The notes beneath the pieces are model-generated. The model was not told the origin of the DNA, did not search any database, and saw only the letters and a list, made by a program, of their open reading frames with translations. From positions 1 through 64,000 of the forward strand of contig JAHBUH010000015.1 of assembly GCA_019638185.1 (NCBI GenBank): DNA of 64,000 nucleotides, given 5' to 3'. Made by a program: the position numbers and the translations under genes. The DNA comes from Leadbetterella sp. (GTDB lineage: Bacteria > Bacteroidota > Bacteroidia > Cytophagales > Spirosomataceae). This document shows, piece by piece, positions 8,913 to 18,059 of this stretch. The stretch's first letter is position 1. The number at the start of each line of letters is the position of its first letter.

Positions 8913-9923
8913 ATGGCAGAAACCGTTACCATAAAAACCATTGCCTCACTGCTGGGGATCTCCCCCTCCACGGTCTCGAGGGCTTTGCAGGGTAACCCGC
9001 GGATCGGCCTTCGTACGCGTGAGCGGGTATCGGAGCTGGCCCTCAGCCTGAACTATGTGAGTAATTCGGCCGCCAGGATGCTGAAGAAAAACACTACGTT
9101 TACAGTGGGTGTGGTGGTGCCTAACCTGCACGAAGAATTCTTTTCCCTGCTGATCGCCGGCATCGAGGATGTGCTGGGACAAAACGGGTTCCAGGCCATC
9201 ATCAGCCAGTCGCGCGATGACATGGAAAGGGAAAAGAAAGCCGTAGAGCATTTTCTAAGGGCGCGGGTAGACGGCCTCATCGTTTCCCTGTCGGCCACCA
9301 CCAATGAGTACGACCATTTCCAGCGGCTGGAACGCTACGGCATCCCCGTGGTTTTCTGTGACCGCACCCCCAAAGGCTTCCCCTCGTTCAGGGTACGGTC
9401 ATCCGTGGAGGCCGGGCTGAGGTCAGGACTGGAATTCCTGTACCAGAAAGGCATCCGGAAGATCGCCCTTCTGAACGGCCCGCCATATCTTTTATCTTCG
9501 GATGAGCGACTGAATACGTATCTCCGGGGCATGTACGAACTGAACCTGGAGACCTCCCCTAACTATATCCGGTCCACGGACCTCTCCAAAGAAGATACCA
9601 TCACGCAGATAGAAGAAATCCTGCAGCTGGAAAACCGGCCCGAAGCCATCATCGCCTTTAACGATTACGTGGCCCTGGATGCCATTAAAGTGGTGAAGCA
9701 AAAAGGGCTGGTGCTGAATAAGGATATCACTTTTCTAAGTTTTGCTAACCTCCCCATTACGGATCACGTGGAAAACGGGCCCATCGCTTCCGTAGAGCAA
9801 TTTCCCTACCAGATCGGCTCTAAAGCGGGCGAATTACTGCATGGCGTCCTTTCTTGTCCGTCCGACATCCACAATTACCGCGAAGAAGTGGTGGATTCCG
9901 TTTTGAAGATCCGGGGCCTCTGA
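8913..9923 (+). CDS. LacI/GalR family transcriptional regulator
   Basis: 336 residues, the normal LacI length. The N-terminal helix-turn-helix spans about residues 4-50 (VTIKTIASLLGISPSTVSRA, then a hinge-helix region with NSAARML). The remainder is a periplasmic-binding-protein-like effector domain starting at TFTVGVVVPNL. No membrane segment is seen, so it is cytoplasmic. It is divergent from susC. Two copies of a palindromic site centred on ACGT lie in its own control region and before the glycosidase pair, making it the likely local regulator of the locus, with a sugar or sugar derivative as probable effector. LacI control of a Bacteroidetes PUL is less usual than control by hybrid two-component systems, SusR-type proteins or ECF sigma/anti-sigma pairs. 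Confidence 0.94.
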   Translation: MAETVTIKTIASLLGISPSTVSRALQGNPRIGLRTRERVSELALSLNYVSNSAARMLKKNTTFTVGVVVPNLHEEFFSLLIAGIEDVLGQNGFQAIISQSRDDMEREKKAVEHFLRARVDGLIVSLSATTNEYDHFQRLERYGIPVVFCDRTPKGFPSFRVRSSVEAGLRSGLEFLYQKGIRKIALLNGPPYLLSSDERLNTYLRGMYELNLETSPNYIRSTDLSKEDTITQIEEILQLENRPEAIIAFNDYVALDAIKVVKQKGLVLNKDITFLSFANLPITDHVENGPIASVEQFPYQIGSKAGELLHGVLSCPSDIHNYREEVVDSVLKIRGL

Positions 9924-10018
9924 ACCCCTCTCCAGTTGAACATTTCTAATTTACACTTGTATTAATCAGTCCTTCCTGCCGTTTTTTGGGTAAATTCTAA
10001 TCTTTTTTTAATTATTTC

Positions 10019-10049
10019 TTGGACGGTATGCATGCAGCGCTTAGACTTG
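10019..10049 (+). promoter_or_regulatory. Possible ilvDBNC promoter
   Basis: TTG (10019-10021), 20 bp, then TAGACTTG (10042-10049), one mismatch from TAnnTTTG. The leader would be about 50 nt and would contain the palindrome at 10071-10084. Confidence 0.4.
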
Positions 10050-10070
10050 TAAAGTGCAAAACAGAAAAAT

Positions 10071-10084
10071 AGCGAATATTCGCT
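10071..10084. promoter_or_regulatory. 14-bp palindrome before ilvD
   Basis: AGCGAATATTCGCT is a perfect palindrome and is followed after 3 bp by a further AGCGA half-site. It lies 22 bp before the ilvD start, just after the predicted transcription start, a position suited to an operator for branched-chain amino-acid control. No regulator is identified. Confidence 0.45.
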
Positions 10085-10106
10085 AATAGCGAAAATAATA
10101 AAAACA

Positions 10107-11792
10107 GTGGCAGAAGAACTCAATAAATTCAGCAAAACCCTCACCCAGGAAGTCAGTAACCCGGCCGCCCAGGCCATGCTTTACGCCATAGGCCTCCGGG
10201 AGGAAGACATGAGCAAACCCCAGATCGGGATTGCCAGCACCGGGTACGAAGGAAACCCGTGTAACATTCACCTGAACGGCCTTTCCGTACACGTGAAAAA
10301 AGGTATCCAGGCTAACGGCATGGTGGGACTGATCTTTCACACCATCGGCGTATCTGACGGGATGACGAACGGAAACGACGGCATGAGCTACTCGCTTCCC
10401 AGCCGGGATATCATTGCCGACTCCATTGAAAACGTGGTATCGGCCCAGTGGTATGACGGCGTGATCACCGTGGTGGGCTGCGATAAAAACATGCCGGGCG
10501 CCATAATGGCCATGGCCCGGATTAACCGCCCCGGCATCATGGTGTACGGCGGTACCGTACGCTCCGGCTCCTACAAGGGCCGCAAGCTGGACATCGTATC
10601 GGCTTTTGAAGCCTACGGCCAGAAGATCAATAACGCCATTTCAGACGAGGACTACAAGGGCGTGATCCAGAATTCCATCCCCGGACAGGGCGCCTGCGGC
10701 GGTATGTACACCGCCAATACCATGGCCTCCTCCCTGGAAGCCCTGGGCATCACCCTTCCGGATACTTCTTCCTACCCGGCCACCCACGAAGGCAAAATAG
10801 CCGAGTGCCTGGCCATAGGCGAGGCCATGAAAAACCTGCTGGAAAAAAATATCCGGCCGCGGGATATCATCACCCGCAAGTCCATTGAAAACGCACTGAC
10901 CATCGTGATGGCGCTGGGCGGCTCTACGAATGCCGTGCTGCACTACCTGGCCATTGCCCATGCTGCGGATGTACCCCTGACCTATAAAGATATCCAGGAC
11001 ATTTCAGACCGCACCCCTTTCCTGGCGGACCTGAAGCCTTCCGGCAAATATTACATGGAAGATGTACTGGCCATAGGCGGAGTGCCGGCCATTATGAAAT
11101 ACCTGCTGAACGAGGGATTGATCCATGGCGACTGCCTGACCATTTCCGGGAAGACTGTGGCAGAGAACCTGGAGAATGTGCCTTCGCTGAATTTTGAAAC
11201 CCAGAGCATCGTTCACCCGCTGAGTGACCCTATCAAACCCAGCGGCCATATCCAGATCCTGTACGGAAACCTGGCCGAGCGCGGCGGCGTGGCCAAGATC
11301 ACCGGTAAGGAAGGACTGAAATTTGAAGGCCTGGCCAAAGTATGCGATAAGGAAGAAGAAATGCTGGAGGCCATAGCCAAAGGCGAGATCAAAGAAGGCC
11401 AGGTGATCGTGATCCGGTACGAAGGCCCCCGCGGCGGACCGGGAATGCCCGAAATGCTGAAGCCTACTTCAGCCGTGATGGGTGCCGGGCTGGGAGATAA
11501 GGTGGCCCTGATCACCGACGGCCGCTTCTCGGGCGGTACCCACGGTTTTGTGGTGGGACACATCTCCCCCGAAGCCTACGAAGGCGGTACCATAGCCCTG
11601 GTAAAAGACGGCGACAAGATCACTATTGATGCCGAAACCCGTGAGCTGACCGTGCATGTGTCCGACGAAGAACTGGCCGAAAGACGGAAAAACTGGAAAC
11701 CACTCACCCCGCCATTTATAGAAAAAGGGGTACTGAGAAAATACTTTAAGAACGTATCTGCAGCAGATGAAGGCTGTGTAACTGATAAATAA
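10107..11792 (+). CDS. ilvD: Dihydroxy-acid dehydratase
   Basis: 561 residues, normal for the IlvD/Edd family. It converts 2,3-dihydroxy-isovalerate and its methylvalerate homologue to the 2-keto acids, the third step of valine and isoleucine synthesis, in the cytoplasm. Likely Fe-S cysteines are C52 ([12 protein letters not shown]), C125 (GCDKNMPG) and C197 ([14 protein letters not shown]). The C-terminal [19 protein letters not shown] signature is intact. The start is a GTG at 10107; no ATG lies nearby in frame, and the protein begins as relatives do ([14 protein letters not shown]). It is first in an ilvD-ilvB-ilvN-ilvC operon, 2 bp before ilvB. Confidence 0.97.
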   Translation: MAEELNKFSKTLTQEVSNPAAQAMLYAIGLREEDMSKPQIGIASTGYEGNPCNIHLNGLSVHVKKGIQANGMVGLIFHTIGVSDGMTNGNDGMSYSLPSRDIIADSIENVVSAQWYDGVITVVGCDKNMPGAIMAMARINRPGIMVYGGTVRSGSYKGRKLDIVSAFEAYGQKINNAISDEDYKGVIQNSIPGQGACGGMYTANTMASSLEALGITLPDTSSYPATHEGKIAECLAIGEAMKNLLEKNIRPRDIITRKSIENALTIVMALGGSTNAVLHYLAIAHAADVPLTYKDIQDISDRTPFLADLKPSGKYYMEDVLAIGGVPAIMKYLLNEGLIHGDCLTISGKTVAENLENVPSLNFETQSIVHPLSDPIKPSGHIQILYGNLAERGGVAKITGKEGLKFEGLAKVCDKEEEMLEAIAKGEIKEGQVIVIRYEGPRGGPGMPEMLKPTSAVMGAGLGDKVALITDGRFSGGTHGFVVGHISPEAYEGGTIALVKDGDKITIDAETRELTVHVSDEELAERRKNWKPLTPPFIEKGVLRKYFKNVSAADEGCVTDK

Positions 11793-11794
11793 AT

Positions 11795-13531
11795 ATGAAA
11801 ACAAGCGAAGAAACAGAAACCCTGGAAGCGGTGGAAACAGCTAAATTTCTTTCCGGCGGACAGGCCCTGATGGAATCTTTCCTTCAGGAGGGGGTAGACC
11901 TTATTTTCGGATACCCGGGCGGTGCCATCATGCCCATCTACGATGCGCTCTACGATTATACCGACAGGATAAACCACGTGCTGGTCCGCCACGAGCAGGG
12001 CGCAGGCCATGCGGCCGAGGGCTTCGCCCGGGTAAGCGGCAAGGTGGGGGTTTGTATGGCCACTTCCGGCCCGGGAGCCACTAACCTGGTGACACCCATC
12101 GCGGATGCCATTATAGACTGTACACCGCTTGTGGCCATTACCGGGCAGGTATTCTCCGGCCTCCTGGGCACGGATGCCTTCCAGGAAACCGATGTGATCG
12201 GGGTGACCATGCCCATCTGCAAATGGAACTACCAGGTGGTGGATCCGGATGAGATCCCCGAAGTGATGGCCAAGGCCTTCTTCATAGCCCGTTCCGGTAA
12301 GCCCGGACCCGTGCTGATAGACATCACTAAAGACGCCCAGGTGAAGGCCATGACAAAGCCCTTCTCCTACAAGAAAATAGATAAGCTGCTCTCCTACAGC
12401 CCGCGGGTGACACCTAAACCGGAGCAACTGGAAAAAGCAGCCGAGCTTATCAATAAAGCCAAAAGACCGTATATCCTTTTTGGTCACGGCATCCTTATTT
12501 CCCAGGCCATGGAAGAATTCCGGGAATTTGTGGAAAAAACAGATATACCCTGCGCCAGTACACTCTTAGGCATTTCGGGTATTTCCGTAGACCATCCGAA
12601 CTACATGGGCTGGCTGGGCATGCACGGCATGTATGCCCCGAACGTGATGACTGACCGCTGTGACGTAGTCATTGCCATCGGTATGCGCTTTGACGACCGC
12701 GTAACCGGAGATGCAGCAAAATTTGTCAAGCAGGCCAAAATAGTTCATATTGAGATAGACCCGGCCGAGATCAATAAGATCAAGCATGCCGATGCACCGG
12801 TAGTAGGCGATGCCAAAGAAGCGCTGAAAATGCTGATGCCGCTGGTAAAACAAGGTGATTTTACGGCATGGAAAAATGAATTCAGAAAACTGGAAGCCCC
12901 GGAAAAAGAGTTGGTAAGCGACAGGGATCTGCAAGGAGAAGGCCAGATAAAAATGGCGGAAGTAGTGAAAATGGTCTCTGAAAAAACGAAAGGCCAAGCC
13001 TGCATCGTGGTAGACGTGGGCCAGCACCAGATGGTAACGGCACGGTACTATGACTTCCGTAAACCTCACTCCTATATTGCTTCCGGTGGCCTGGGCACCA
13101 TGGGTTTTGCCATTCCGGCGGCTCTCGGAGCCAAATTTGGCGCCCCTGACCGCGAAGTGGTAGCTTTTATCGGAGACGGATGTTTCCAGATGACCATCCA
13201 GGAACTGGGCACCATAGCCCAGTCAGGCTTACCGGTGAAACTGGTGATCCTGAATAATAACTTCCTGGGCATGGTACGTCAGTGGCAGGACCTGTTTTTT
13301 GAGAAACGCTACTCTTTTGTGGAGCTGCATAACCCTGACTTCATCACCATAGCTAAAGGCTTCGGCCTGGAGGCTGATAAAGTAACCTCCCGTGAAAACC
13401 TCAGCGAAGCATTGGATCAGATGCTGGCCTCTGATAAGGGCTATGTGCTGGAAGTGGTGGTGGAAAAAGAAGAAAATGTATTCCCGATGGTTCCGGCAGG
13501 TACCAGTGTATCTGAAATCCGGTTAAAATAA
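11795..13531 (+). CDS. ilvB: Acetolactate synthase, large (catalytic) subunit
   Basis: 578 residues with the three thiamine-diphosphate enzyme domains in order: N-terminal pyrimidine-binding domain (GYPGGAIMPIYDALYD and the catalytic glutamate in VRHEQGAGHAAEGFAR), central FAD-binding-type domain (about 220-350), and C-terminal diphosphate-binding domain with GDGCFQMTIQEL ending at LNNNFLGMVRQW. It condenses two pyruvates, or pyruvate plus 2-ketobutyrate, to acetohydroxy acids, the first common step for valine, leucine and isoleucine. The first 20 residues are a charged extension. It lies 2 bp after ilvD and 8 bp before its regulatory subunit ilvN, so the holoenzyme is made from one message. 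Confidence 0.97.
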   Translation: MKTSEETETLEAVETAKFLSGGQALMESFLQEGVDLIFGYPGGAIMPIYDALYDYTDRINHVLVRHEQGAGHAAEGFARVSGKVGVCMATSGPGATNLVTPIADAIIDCTPLVAITGQVFSGLLGTDAFQETDVIGVTMPICKWNYQVVDPDEIPEVMAKAFFIARSGKPGPVLIDITKDAQVKAMTKPFSYKKIDKLLSYSPRVTPKPEQLEKAAELINKAKRPYILFGHGILISQAMEEFREFVEKTDIPCASTLLGISGISVDHPNYMGWLGMHGMYAPNVMTDRCDVVIAIGMRFDDRVTGDAAKFVKQAKIVHIEIDPAEINKIKHADAPVVGDAKEALKMLMPLVKQGDFTAWKNEFRKLEAPEKELVSDRDLQGEGQIKMAEVVKMVSEKTKGQACIVVDVGQHQMVTARYYDFRKPHSYIASGGLGTMGFAIPAALGAKFGAPDREVVAFIGDGCFQMTIQELGTIAQSGLPVKLVILNNNFLGMVRQWQDLFFEKRYSFVELHNPDFITIAKGFGLEADKVTSRENLSEALDQMLASDKGYVLEVVVEKEENVFPMVPAGTSVSEIRLK

Positions 13532-13539
13532 AAACAAAG

Positions 13540-14076
13540 ATGACGCAATATACCATATGTGTTTACGGTGAAAATGCGGTAGGCCTTTTAAACAAGATCA
13601 CCATCATTTTTACCCGCAGACGAATCAACATCGATTCCCTGACGGTTTCTGAAACCGTAAGAAAGGGAGTATCCCGGTTTACCATTGTGATCAAACACGA
13701 CAAACGGGAGGAAGTGGAAAAACTGGTTCGCCAGATCCGGAAAGTAGTGGAGGTCATGGCGGTGTTCGGCTACCTGAATCACGATATCGTCTATAACGAG
13801 ATCGCCCTGTTCAAGATCCCTACGCCGGTAAACTCCAAACCCATTGATATCGATACCATCAATAAGGTCTATAAAGCCTGGGTGGTATACTGGGAGCTGG
13901 ATTACGTGGTGATCGAGAAAACCGGCACGGAAGAGGAGATCTTTGAGTTCTTCCGCTACCTGAAGCCTTACGGCATCACGGAATTTGTACGCTCCGGCCG
14001 CGTGGCCGTGGGCAAGACCCCCCAGGGGCTGGTAGAATACCTTCCGGAGGAAATGGAATGGGAATACGCAATATAA
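13540..14076 (+). CDS. ilvN: Acetolactate synthase, small (regulatory) subunit
   Basis: 178 residues. The N-terminal ACT domain (about 1-78) carries the typical YTICVYGENAVGLLNKITIIF and RRINIDSLTVSETV segments that bind the feedback inhibitor valine in this family. A C-terminal ALS regulatory domain follows (about 85-175). It activates the IlvB subunit and gives it feedback control. It lies 8 bp after ilvB and 36 bp before ilvC. The symbol ilvN rather than ilvH is a choice by position; the sequence does not distinguish them. Confidence 0.95.
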   Translation: MTQYTICVYGENAVGLLNKITIIFTRRRINIDSLTVSETVRKGVSRFTIVIKHDKREEVEKLVRQIRKVVEVMAVFGYLNHDIVYNEIALFKIPTPVNSKPIDIDTINKVYKAWVVYWELDYVVIEKTGTEEEIFEFFRYLKPYGITEFVRSGRVAVGKTPQGLVEYLPEEMEWEYAI

Positions 14077-14112
14077 AATCATTTACGTAATTATAAACAA
14101 TAAGAAGAAAAA

Positions 14113-15156
14113 ATGGCAAAGTTAAATTTCGGAGGGATAGAAGAAGAAGTAGTAACCCGTGAAGAGTTTCCGTTGGAAAAAGCAAGAGAAGTACTGGCCG
14201 ATGAGACCATCGCGGTGATCGGGTACGGTGTTCAGGGACCCGGACAGGCGCTGAACATGCGTGATAACGGCCTGAACGTGATCGTAGGACAGCGTAAAGG
14301 GAAAACCTATGACAAGGCCGTAGCTGACGGCTGGGTGCCCGGCGAAACCCTGTTCGAGATCGAAGAAGCCCTGGCTAAAGGTACCATCATCTGTTACCTG
14401 CTTTCTGACGCGGCGCAGATCGAACTGTGGCCTACCGTAAAGCAGTACCTGACTGCGGGTAAATCACTTTACTTCTCCCACGGATTCGGTATTACCTACA
14501 AAGAGAAAACCGGTATTGTACCTCCGGCAGACGTAGACGTATTCCTGGCCGCCCCTAAAGGCTCAGGTACTTCACTCCGCAGGCTGTTTGTGGAAGGAAA
14601 AGGACTGAACTCTTCTTTCGCTATATACCAGGATGCCTCCGGCAAAGCCCGTGAGAAATGTATCGCCATGGCCATCGGCGTAGGTTCCGGATACCTGTTT
14701 GAAACCGACTTCTACAAAGAGGTAACCTCTGACCTGACCGGTGAGCGGGGAACCCTGATGGGCGCTATCCAGGGGATCTTTGCTGCCCAGTACGAAGTGC
14801 TGAGAGAAAACGGTCACTCGCCTTCTGAAGCCTTTAACGAAACCGTGGAAGAACTGACCCAGTCGCTGATGCCGCTGGTAGCTGAAAACGGTATGGACTG
14901 GATGTACGCTAACTGCTCTACCACCGCTCAAAGGGGAGCCCTGGACTGGTGGAAGCCCTTCCGCGATGCCACCAAGCCGGTTTTCGAGAAATTATATAAC
15001 AGCGTGAAGACGCAGAATGAGGCCGCCATTTCTATTGAGCGCAACTCTCAGGCCGATTACCGTGAAAAACTGGAAGACGAGCTGGCCGAGCTTCGGGATT
15101 CTGAAATGTGGCGGGCAGGTAAGACGGTGCGCAGTCTGCGGCCTGAAAACAATTAA
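14113..15156 (+). CDS. ilvC: Ketol-acid reductoisomerase, class I
   Basis: 347 residues, the short class I form (class II enzymes are near 490). The N-terminal Rossmann domain has VIGYGVQGPGQALNMRDNG and the cofactor loop GQRKGK; the C-terminal knotted helical domain contains ETDFYKEVTSDLTGERGTLMG, which supplies metal ligands. It isomerises and reduces acetohydroxy acids to dihydroxy acids, the second step of the pathway, using NAD(P)H and magnesium. It is the last gene of the ilv operon; a terminator follows 20 bp after the stop. The leu genes that follow ilvC in many relatives are not here. Confidence 0.97.
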   Translation: MAKLNFGGIEEEVVTREEFPLEKAREVLADETIAVIGYGVQGPGQALNMRDNGLNVIVGQRKGKTYDKAVADGWVPGETLFEIEEALAKGTIICYLLSDAAQIELWPTVKQYLTAGKSLYFSHGFGITYKEKTGIVPPADVDVFLAAPKGSGTSLRRLFVEGKGLNSSFAIYQDASGKAREKCIAMAIGVGSGYLFETDFYKEVTSDLTGERGTLMGAIQGIFAAQYEVLRENGHSPSEAFNETVEELTQSLMPLVAENGMDWMYANCSTTAQRGALDWWKPFRDATKPVFEKLYNSVKTQNEAAISIERNSQADYREKLEDELAELRDSEMWRAGKTVRSLRPENN

Positions 15157-15177
15157 TATTGATTCACCGTTAAATTT

Positions 15178-15211
15178 AAAAACCCCGGACTCTTTGTTTC
15201 GGGGTTTTTTT
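15178..15211 (+). terminator. Terminator of the ilv operon
   Basis: AAAAACCCCG, a 12-nt loop, then CGGGGTTTTTTT: a GC stem flanked by A and T runs, a textbook Rho-independent terminator 22 bp after the ilvC stop. Confidence 0.9.
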
Positions 15212-15234
15212 ATGGATTTACTACGAGATTTTCG

Positions 15235-15242
15235 TAGGTTTG
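15235..15242 (+). promoter_or_regulatory. -7 box immediately before the next gene (leaderless?)
   Basis: TAGGTTTG is a perfect TAnnTTTG ending only 4 bp before the ATG at 15247. With the usual spacing the transcript would start at or next to the A of the start codon, so the mRNA may be leaderless. No clear -33 TTG is present. Confidence 0.4.
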
Positions 15243-15246
15243 CTGC

Positions 15247-16470
15247 ATGAAAAAGTTATTCCTGCTTTTGCTTCTGCCTTGCTGGACATTTGCCCAGCTC
15301 AAAGGAACCGTGGTCTCCCAGGCCGATCATAAGCCTGTAGCCTTTGCCAGTGTGTTTATCAATAACTCCACCGTGGGTACCACTACCGATGAAAACGGCG
15401 CTTTCAGCCTCAGCCGCCTCAGCCCGGGGAAACACGAGCTGGTGGTATCTGTACTGGGCTTTGAAAAGTTTTTCATCGTGATCACCGTGCCGCATGAGCA
15501 GCCCCTGGTCATTCAGCTCCGGGAAAAGAGCACCGAGCTGGGCGAGGTCACCATCAGGGCCTACGACAAAGACGGCTGGAAAACCTGGGGGACCCTCTTC
15601 CTTGAAACGTTTATCGGCACTACGTCCAATGCCGATCGCGCGATTTTAAAAAACCCCGGCGACCTGCGTTTCCGGCATAACAAAACAGACAATGTCCTGG
15701 AGGTATTTGCCGTGGCTCCGCTGAAGATTCAGAATAAGTCGCTGGGCTATGACCTGGAATACCACCTGGAGATCTTCCGTATTGATTTCCGGACTAACAC
15801 GAACGTCTACGCCGGCTACCCCTACTTCCGGGAGCGGAAATCGGTATCAAGAATCGACATGCGGAACCGCGAGGCCACCTATAACGCCTCCCTCATGAAA
15901 TTCATCCGCAGCCTTTATCATAACACCGTGCAGCAGGACGGCTACACGGTCCGGAAAATGGTAGAGATCCGGAACCTCGAAAAAGCCCGGGTAAAGGCCC
16001 TGCGAGATAAATATACGCTCAAAGAAGTGGATGCTTCGGGCCGGCTGATCATCGTATCAGGCCCTGTCTACCCCCAGGAGATCTACACCGCAGATTCCCT
16101 GGCGCATTTCCAGGCCGTGCTGCGGGAACCGGATTCCCGGTTTTCTCTCTACAAAGACACCATCCCCACCCGCCAGCTGGTGCTGACAGATTCCGCAGGG
16201 GTGAAGAAAATCATGTTCCGGGATTACCTGTATGTGGTGAATACGCTACATAAGGAAGAAGCGCTTTACCTCTACTACAAGCGGGAAAAAAGAGCCCGGG
16301 CGCCCCAGACTTCCATATTAAGCATGCTGGAAGATGAGCCCATTGAGATCCAGGGAAACGGCAGCTATTTCCCGCCGCTGAACCTCTTCACCGGCGATTA
16401 CTGGGGCTGGTCTAATAAAGTGGCTGATCTTCTGCCCCTGGATTATAAGCCCAGGTCATCGGTTCCGTAA
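15247..16470 (+). CDS. Exported protein with carboxypeptidase-regulatory-like domain
   Basis: 407 residues. A signal peptide (about 1-16, ending TFAQ) is followed by a carboxypeptidase-D-regulatory-like beta-sandwich (about 18-95: LKGTVVSQADHKPVAFASVF and TTDENGAFSLSRLSPG). The larger rest (about 100-400) is rich in beta-strand and aromatic residues and matches no enzyme family I recognise. Proteins of this build in Bacteroidota are usually periplasmic or outer-membrane associated. It has no TonB-dependent barrel, being far too short. The gene follows the ilv terminator, probably from its own promoter. Its last 28 bp overlap tail-to-tail with the convergent gene ending at 16443. Function unknown. 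Confidence 0.82.
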   Translation: MKKLFLLLLLPCWTFAQLKGTVVSQADHKPVAFASVFINNSTVGTTTDENGAFSLSRLSPGKHELVVSVLGFEKFFIVITVPHEQPLVIQLREKSTELGEVTIRAYDKDGWKTWGTLFLETFIGTTSNADRAILKNPGDLRFRHNKTDNVLEVFAVAPLKIQNKSLGYDLEYHLEIFRIDFRTNTNVYAGYPYFRERKSVSRIDMRNREATYNASLMKFIRSLYHNTVQQDGYTVRKMVEIRNLEKARVKALRDKYTLKEVDASGRLIIVSGPVYPQEIYTADSLAHFQAVLREPDSRFSLYKDTIPTRQLVLTDSAGVKKIMFRDYLYVVNTLHKEEALYLYYKREKRARAPQTSILSMLEDEPIEIQGNGSYFPPLNLFTGDYWGWSNKVADLLPLDYKPRSSVP

Positions 16471-18059
16471 ACCTCGTACTCCTTGAAGTCTACGCCCGTC
16501 AGTACCTGCGGATAAAAATCCATGCTCAGTTCCTGCACGGTTTCGGGCGGCAGCCCCTTTAAAACAGAGTGGGGTGGCGGGCCCATGGGGTGAAGGGAGG
16601 ATTTACCTTCTTTGGCCCTGAAACGGATAAAATAATACTTTTTATAGGGAAATACGCCGTCAGCTTCCAGCCGTTGAATGGGATAAACGTTTTTACTCCA
16701 GTCGCCTTTGGAAAGCGGATCTGTCTCTGCGTTTCCGATACTCACCCCGGAGATCTCCTTCAGGCGGTTCTTTTCCACCAGGATCCGGCCGGCCATCTTC
16801 CGCACCGGTTCAAAGGAATATATGCCCTGTTCTTCCAGTTTTTCCTTGCGCTCTTTGCTGATATACAGGTCCCGGGCATAGCCCTGTTCGTAAATATCCT
16901 GGTCCACGTTATAGGCTTTCACCCACTGATCCGTGTGCTGAATTTTCAGCATGCCCGTTCCCTTATACACGCCGGCGGCAAACAGCCCCAGGAGAAACAG
17001 CCCCACCAGCGGCCGGATCCGGCTGAAACGCCTCACCAGCACCGAAAAAAACAGCAGGATGATCAGCGTACCGTAAATCTTGTACCGCGACTCCAGCACG
17101 CTCACATAACCCGCCATCCAGTAGTTATACCGCAGGATCACGATCAGTGCCAGGGAACCCGCACAGAAAATGAAGAGCAGCTTCTCAAAGTCCAGCCGCC
17201 ACTGAAAAGGGAAAAACAGCCGGTAAAACGTATAACCGAAGATCACCGCACTTACCCCCACCAGGAGGGTCCAGGTGGTGGGATTGCTGATGACGTTCAT
17301 CACCCCGCCCATAGCCAGGAAATAGGCGTAGACCAGTTCAAAATTATATTTGCGGATGTTCTCCCAGACGCTCAGAGACTTCCCGTCACCGCTCAGAAAT
17401 ACCACTATAAACAGGATCTCTAAGGCCAGCAGCACCGCAGTGGTCACCAGGGCGTTCCGGTTTTCGCGGTTGACCAGGAAGTAGACCACCACCAGCCCGT
17501 TAGCCAGCATACCGTTTACGCTCCCGAAGGGCGTCAGGATAAACGCGATATAGAATAAAGCCCGGATCCACCGCCCCAGGGAGTTATAGTACACGGCCCC
17601 GTAGAATAAAAACAGCGAAAGCGAGAAAGAAAGCGTCTGGTAAGTGACCACGTCGGTCCGGAAATAGAGCTCATGATGCATGGTATTCAGCACCAGCAGG
17701 AACACAAACGCAATGTTCCAGTATTCCTTCCGCCGGTAAAAATGAGCACTTAAAGTAACTAAAATAAGCAGCAGGAAGAGGTTACAGAACCAGAGGATAT
17801 GCCGGAAGTCCAGCTGCCCGTCCAGGGTATACTGCAGCAGCGTGATCAGCCGCATCAGCACCGGGTGACTTTCGTTATCCGGCAGGAAAATGAGGGAAAG
17901 CCCCTCACCCGAATTAAAGAAATAATACAGGTAATTCACAAAAACCCGGTAATCGTCTTTAAACGGCAGGTTAACGGCATACTTCCCCAGCAGAAACAGG
18001 TGAATGGCCGCCGCTGCCACTACCAGCGTTCCTATAACTATCTTTTCCTTACGACTCAT
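16443..18059 (-). CDS. Polytopic inner-membrane protein, possible GT-C-type transferase
   Basis: 538 residues with about ten or eleven hydrophobic helices from residue 8 to about 375, then a soluble C-terminal tail of about 150 residues. The first loop contains PFKDDYRVF, an acidic pair in the place where GT-C glycosyltransferases keep their catalytic acid. The loop also has NESHPVLMRLI, seen in other uncharacterised membrane proteins. This makes a lipid-linked-sugar glycosyltransferase possible but unproven. Its start codon shares one base with the argG stop (TAATG), so it is probably translated after argG by re-initiation. Its 3' end overlaps the convergent gene by 28 bp. A metabolic link to arginine synthesis is not apparent. 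Confidence 0.8.
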   Translation of the reverse strand: MSRKEKIVIGTLVVAAAAIHLFLLGKYAVNLPFKDDYRVFVNYLYYFFNSGEGLSLIFLPDNESHPVLMRLITLLQYTLDGQLDFRHILWFCNLFLLLILVTLSAHFYRRKEYWNIAFVFLLVLNTMHHELYFRTDVVTYQTLSFSLSLFLFYGAVYYNSLGRWIRALFYIAFILTPFGSVNGMLANGLVVVYFLVNRENRNALVTTAVLLALEILFIVVFLSGDGKSLSVWENIRKYNFELVYAYFLAMGGVMNVISNPTTWTLLVGVSAVIFGYTFYRLFFPFQWRLDFEKLLFIFCAGSLALIVILRYNYWMAGYVSVLESRYKIYGTLIILLFFSVLVRRFSRIRPLVGLFLLGLFAAGVYKGTGMLKIQHTDQWVKAYNVDQDIYEQGYARDLYISKERKEKLEEQGIYSFEPVRKMAGRILVEKNRLKEISGVSIGNAETDPLSKGDWSKNVYPIQRLEADGVFPYKKYYFIRFRAKEGKSSLHPMGPPPHSVLKGLPPETVQELSMDFYPQVLTGVDFKEYEVYGTDDLGL

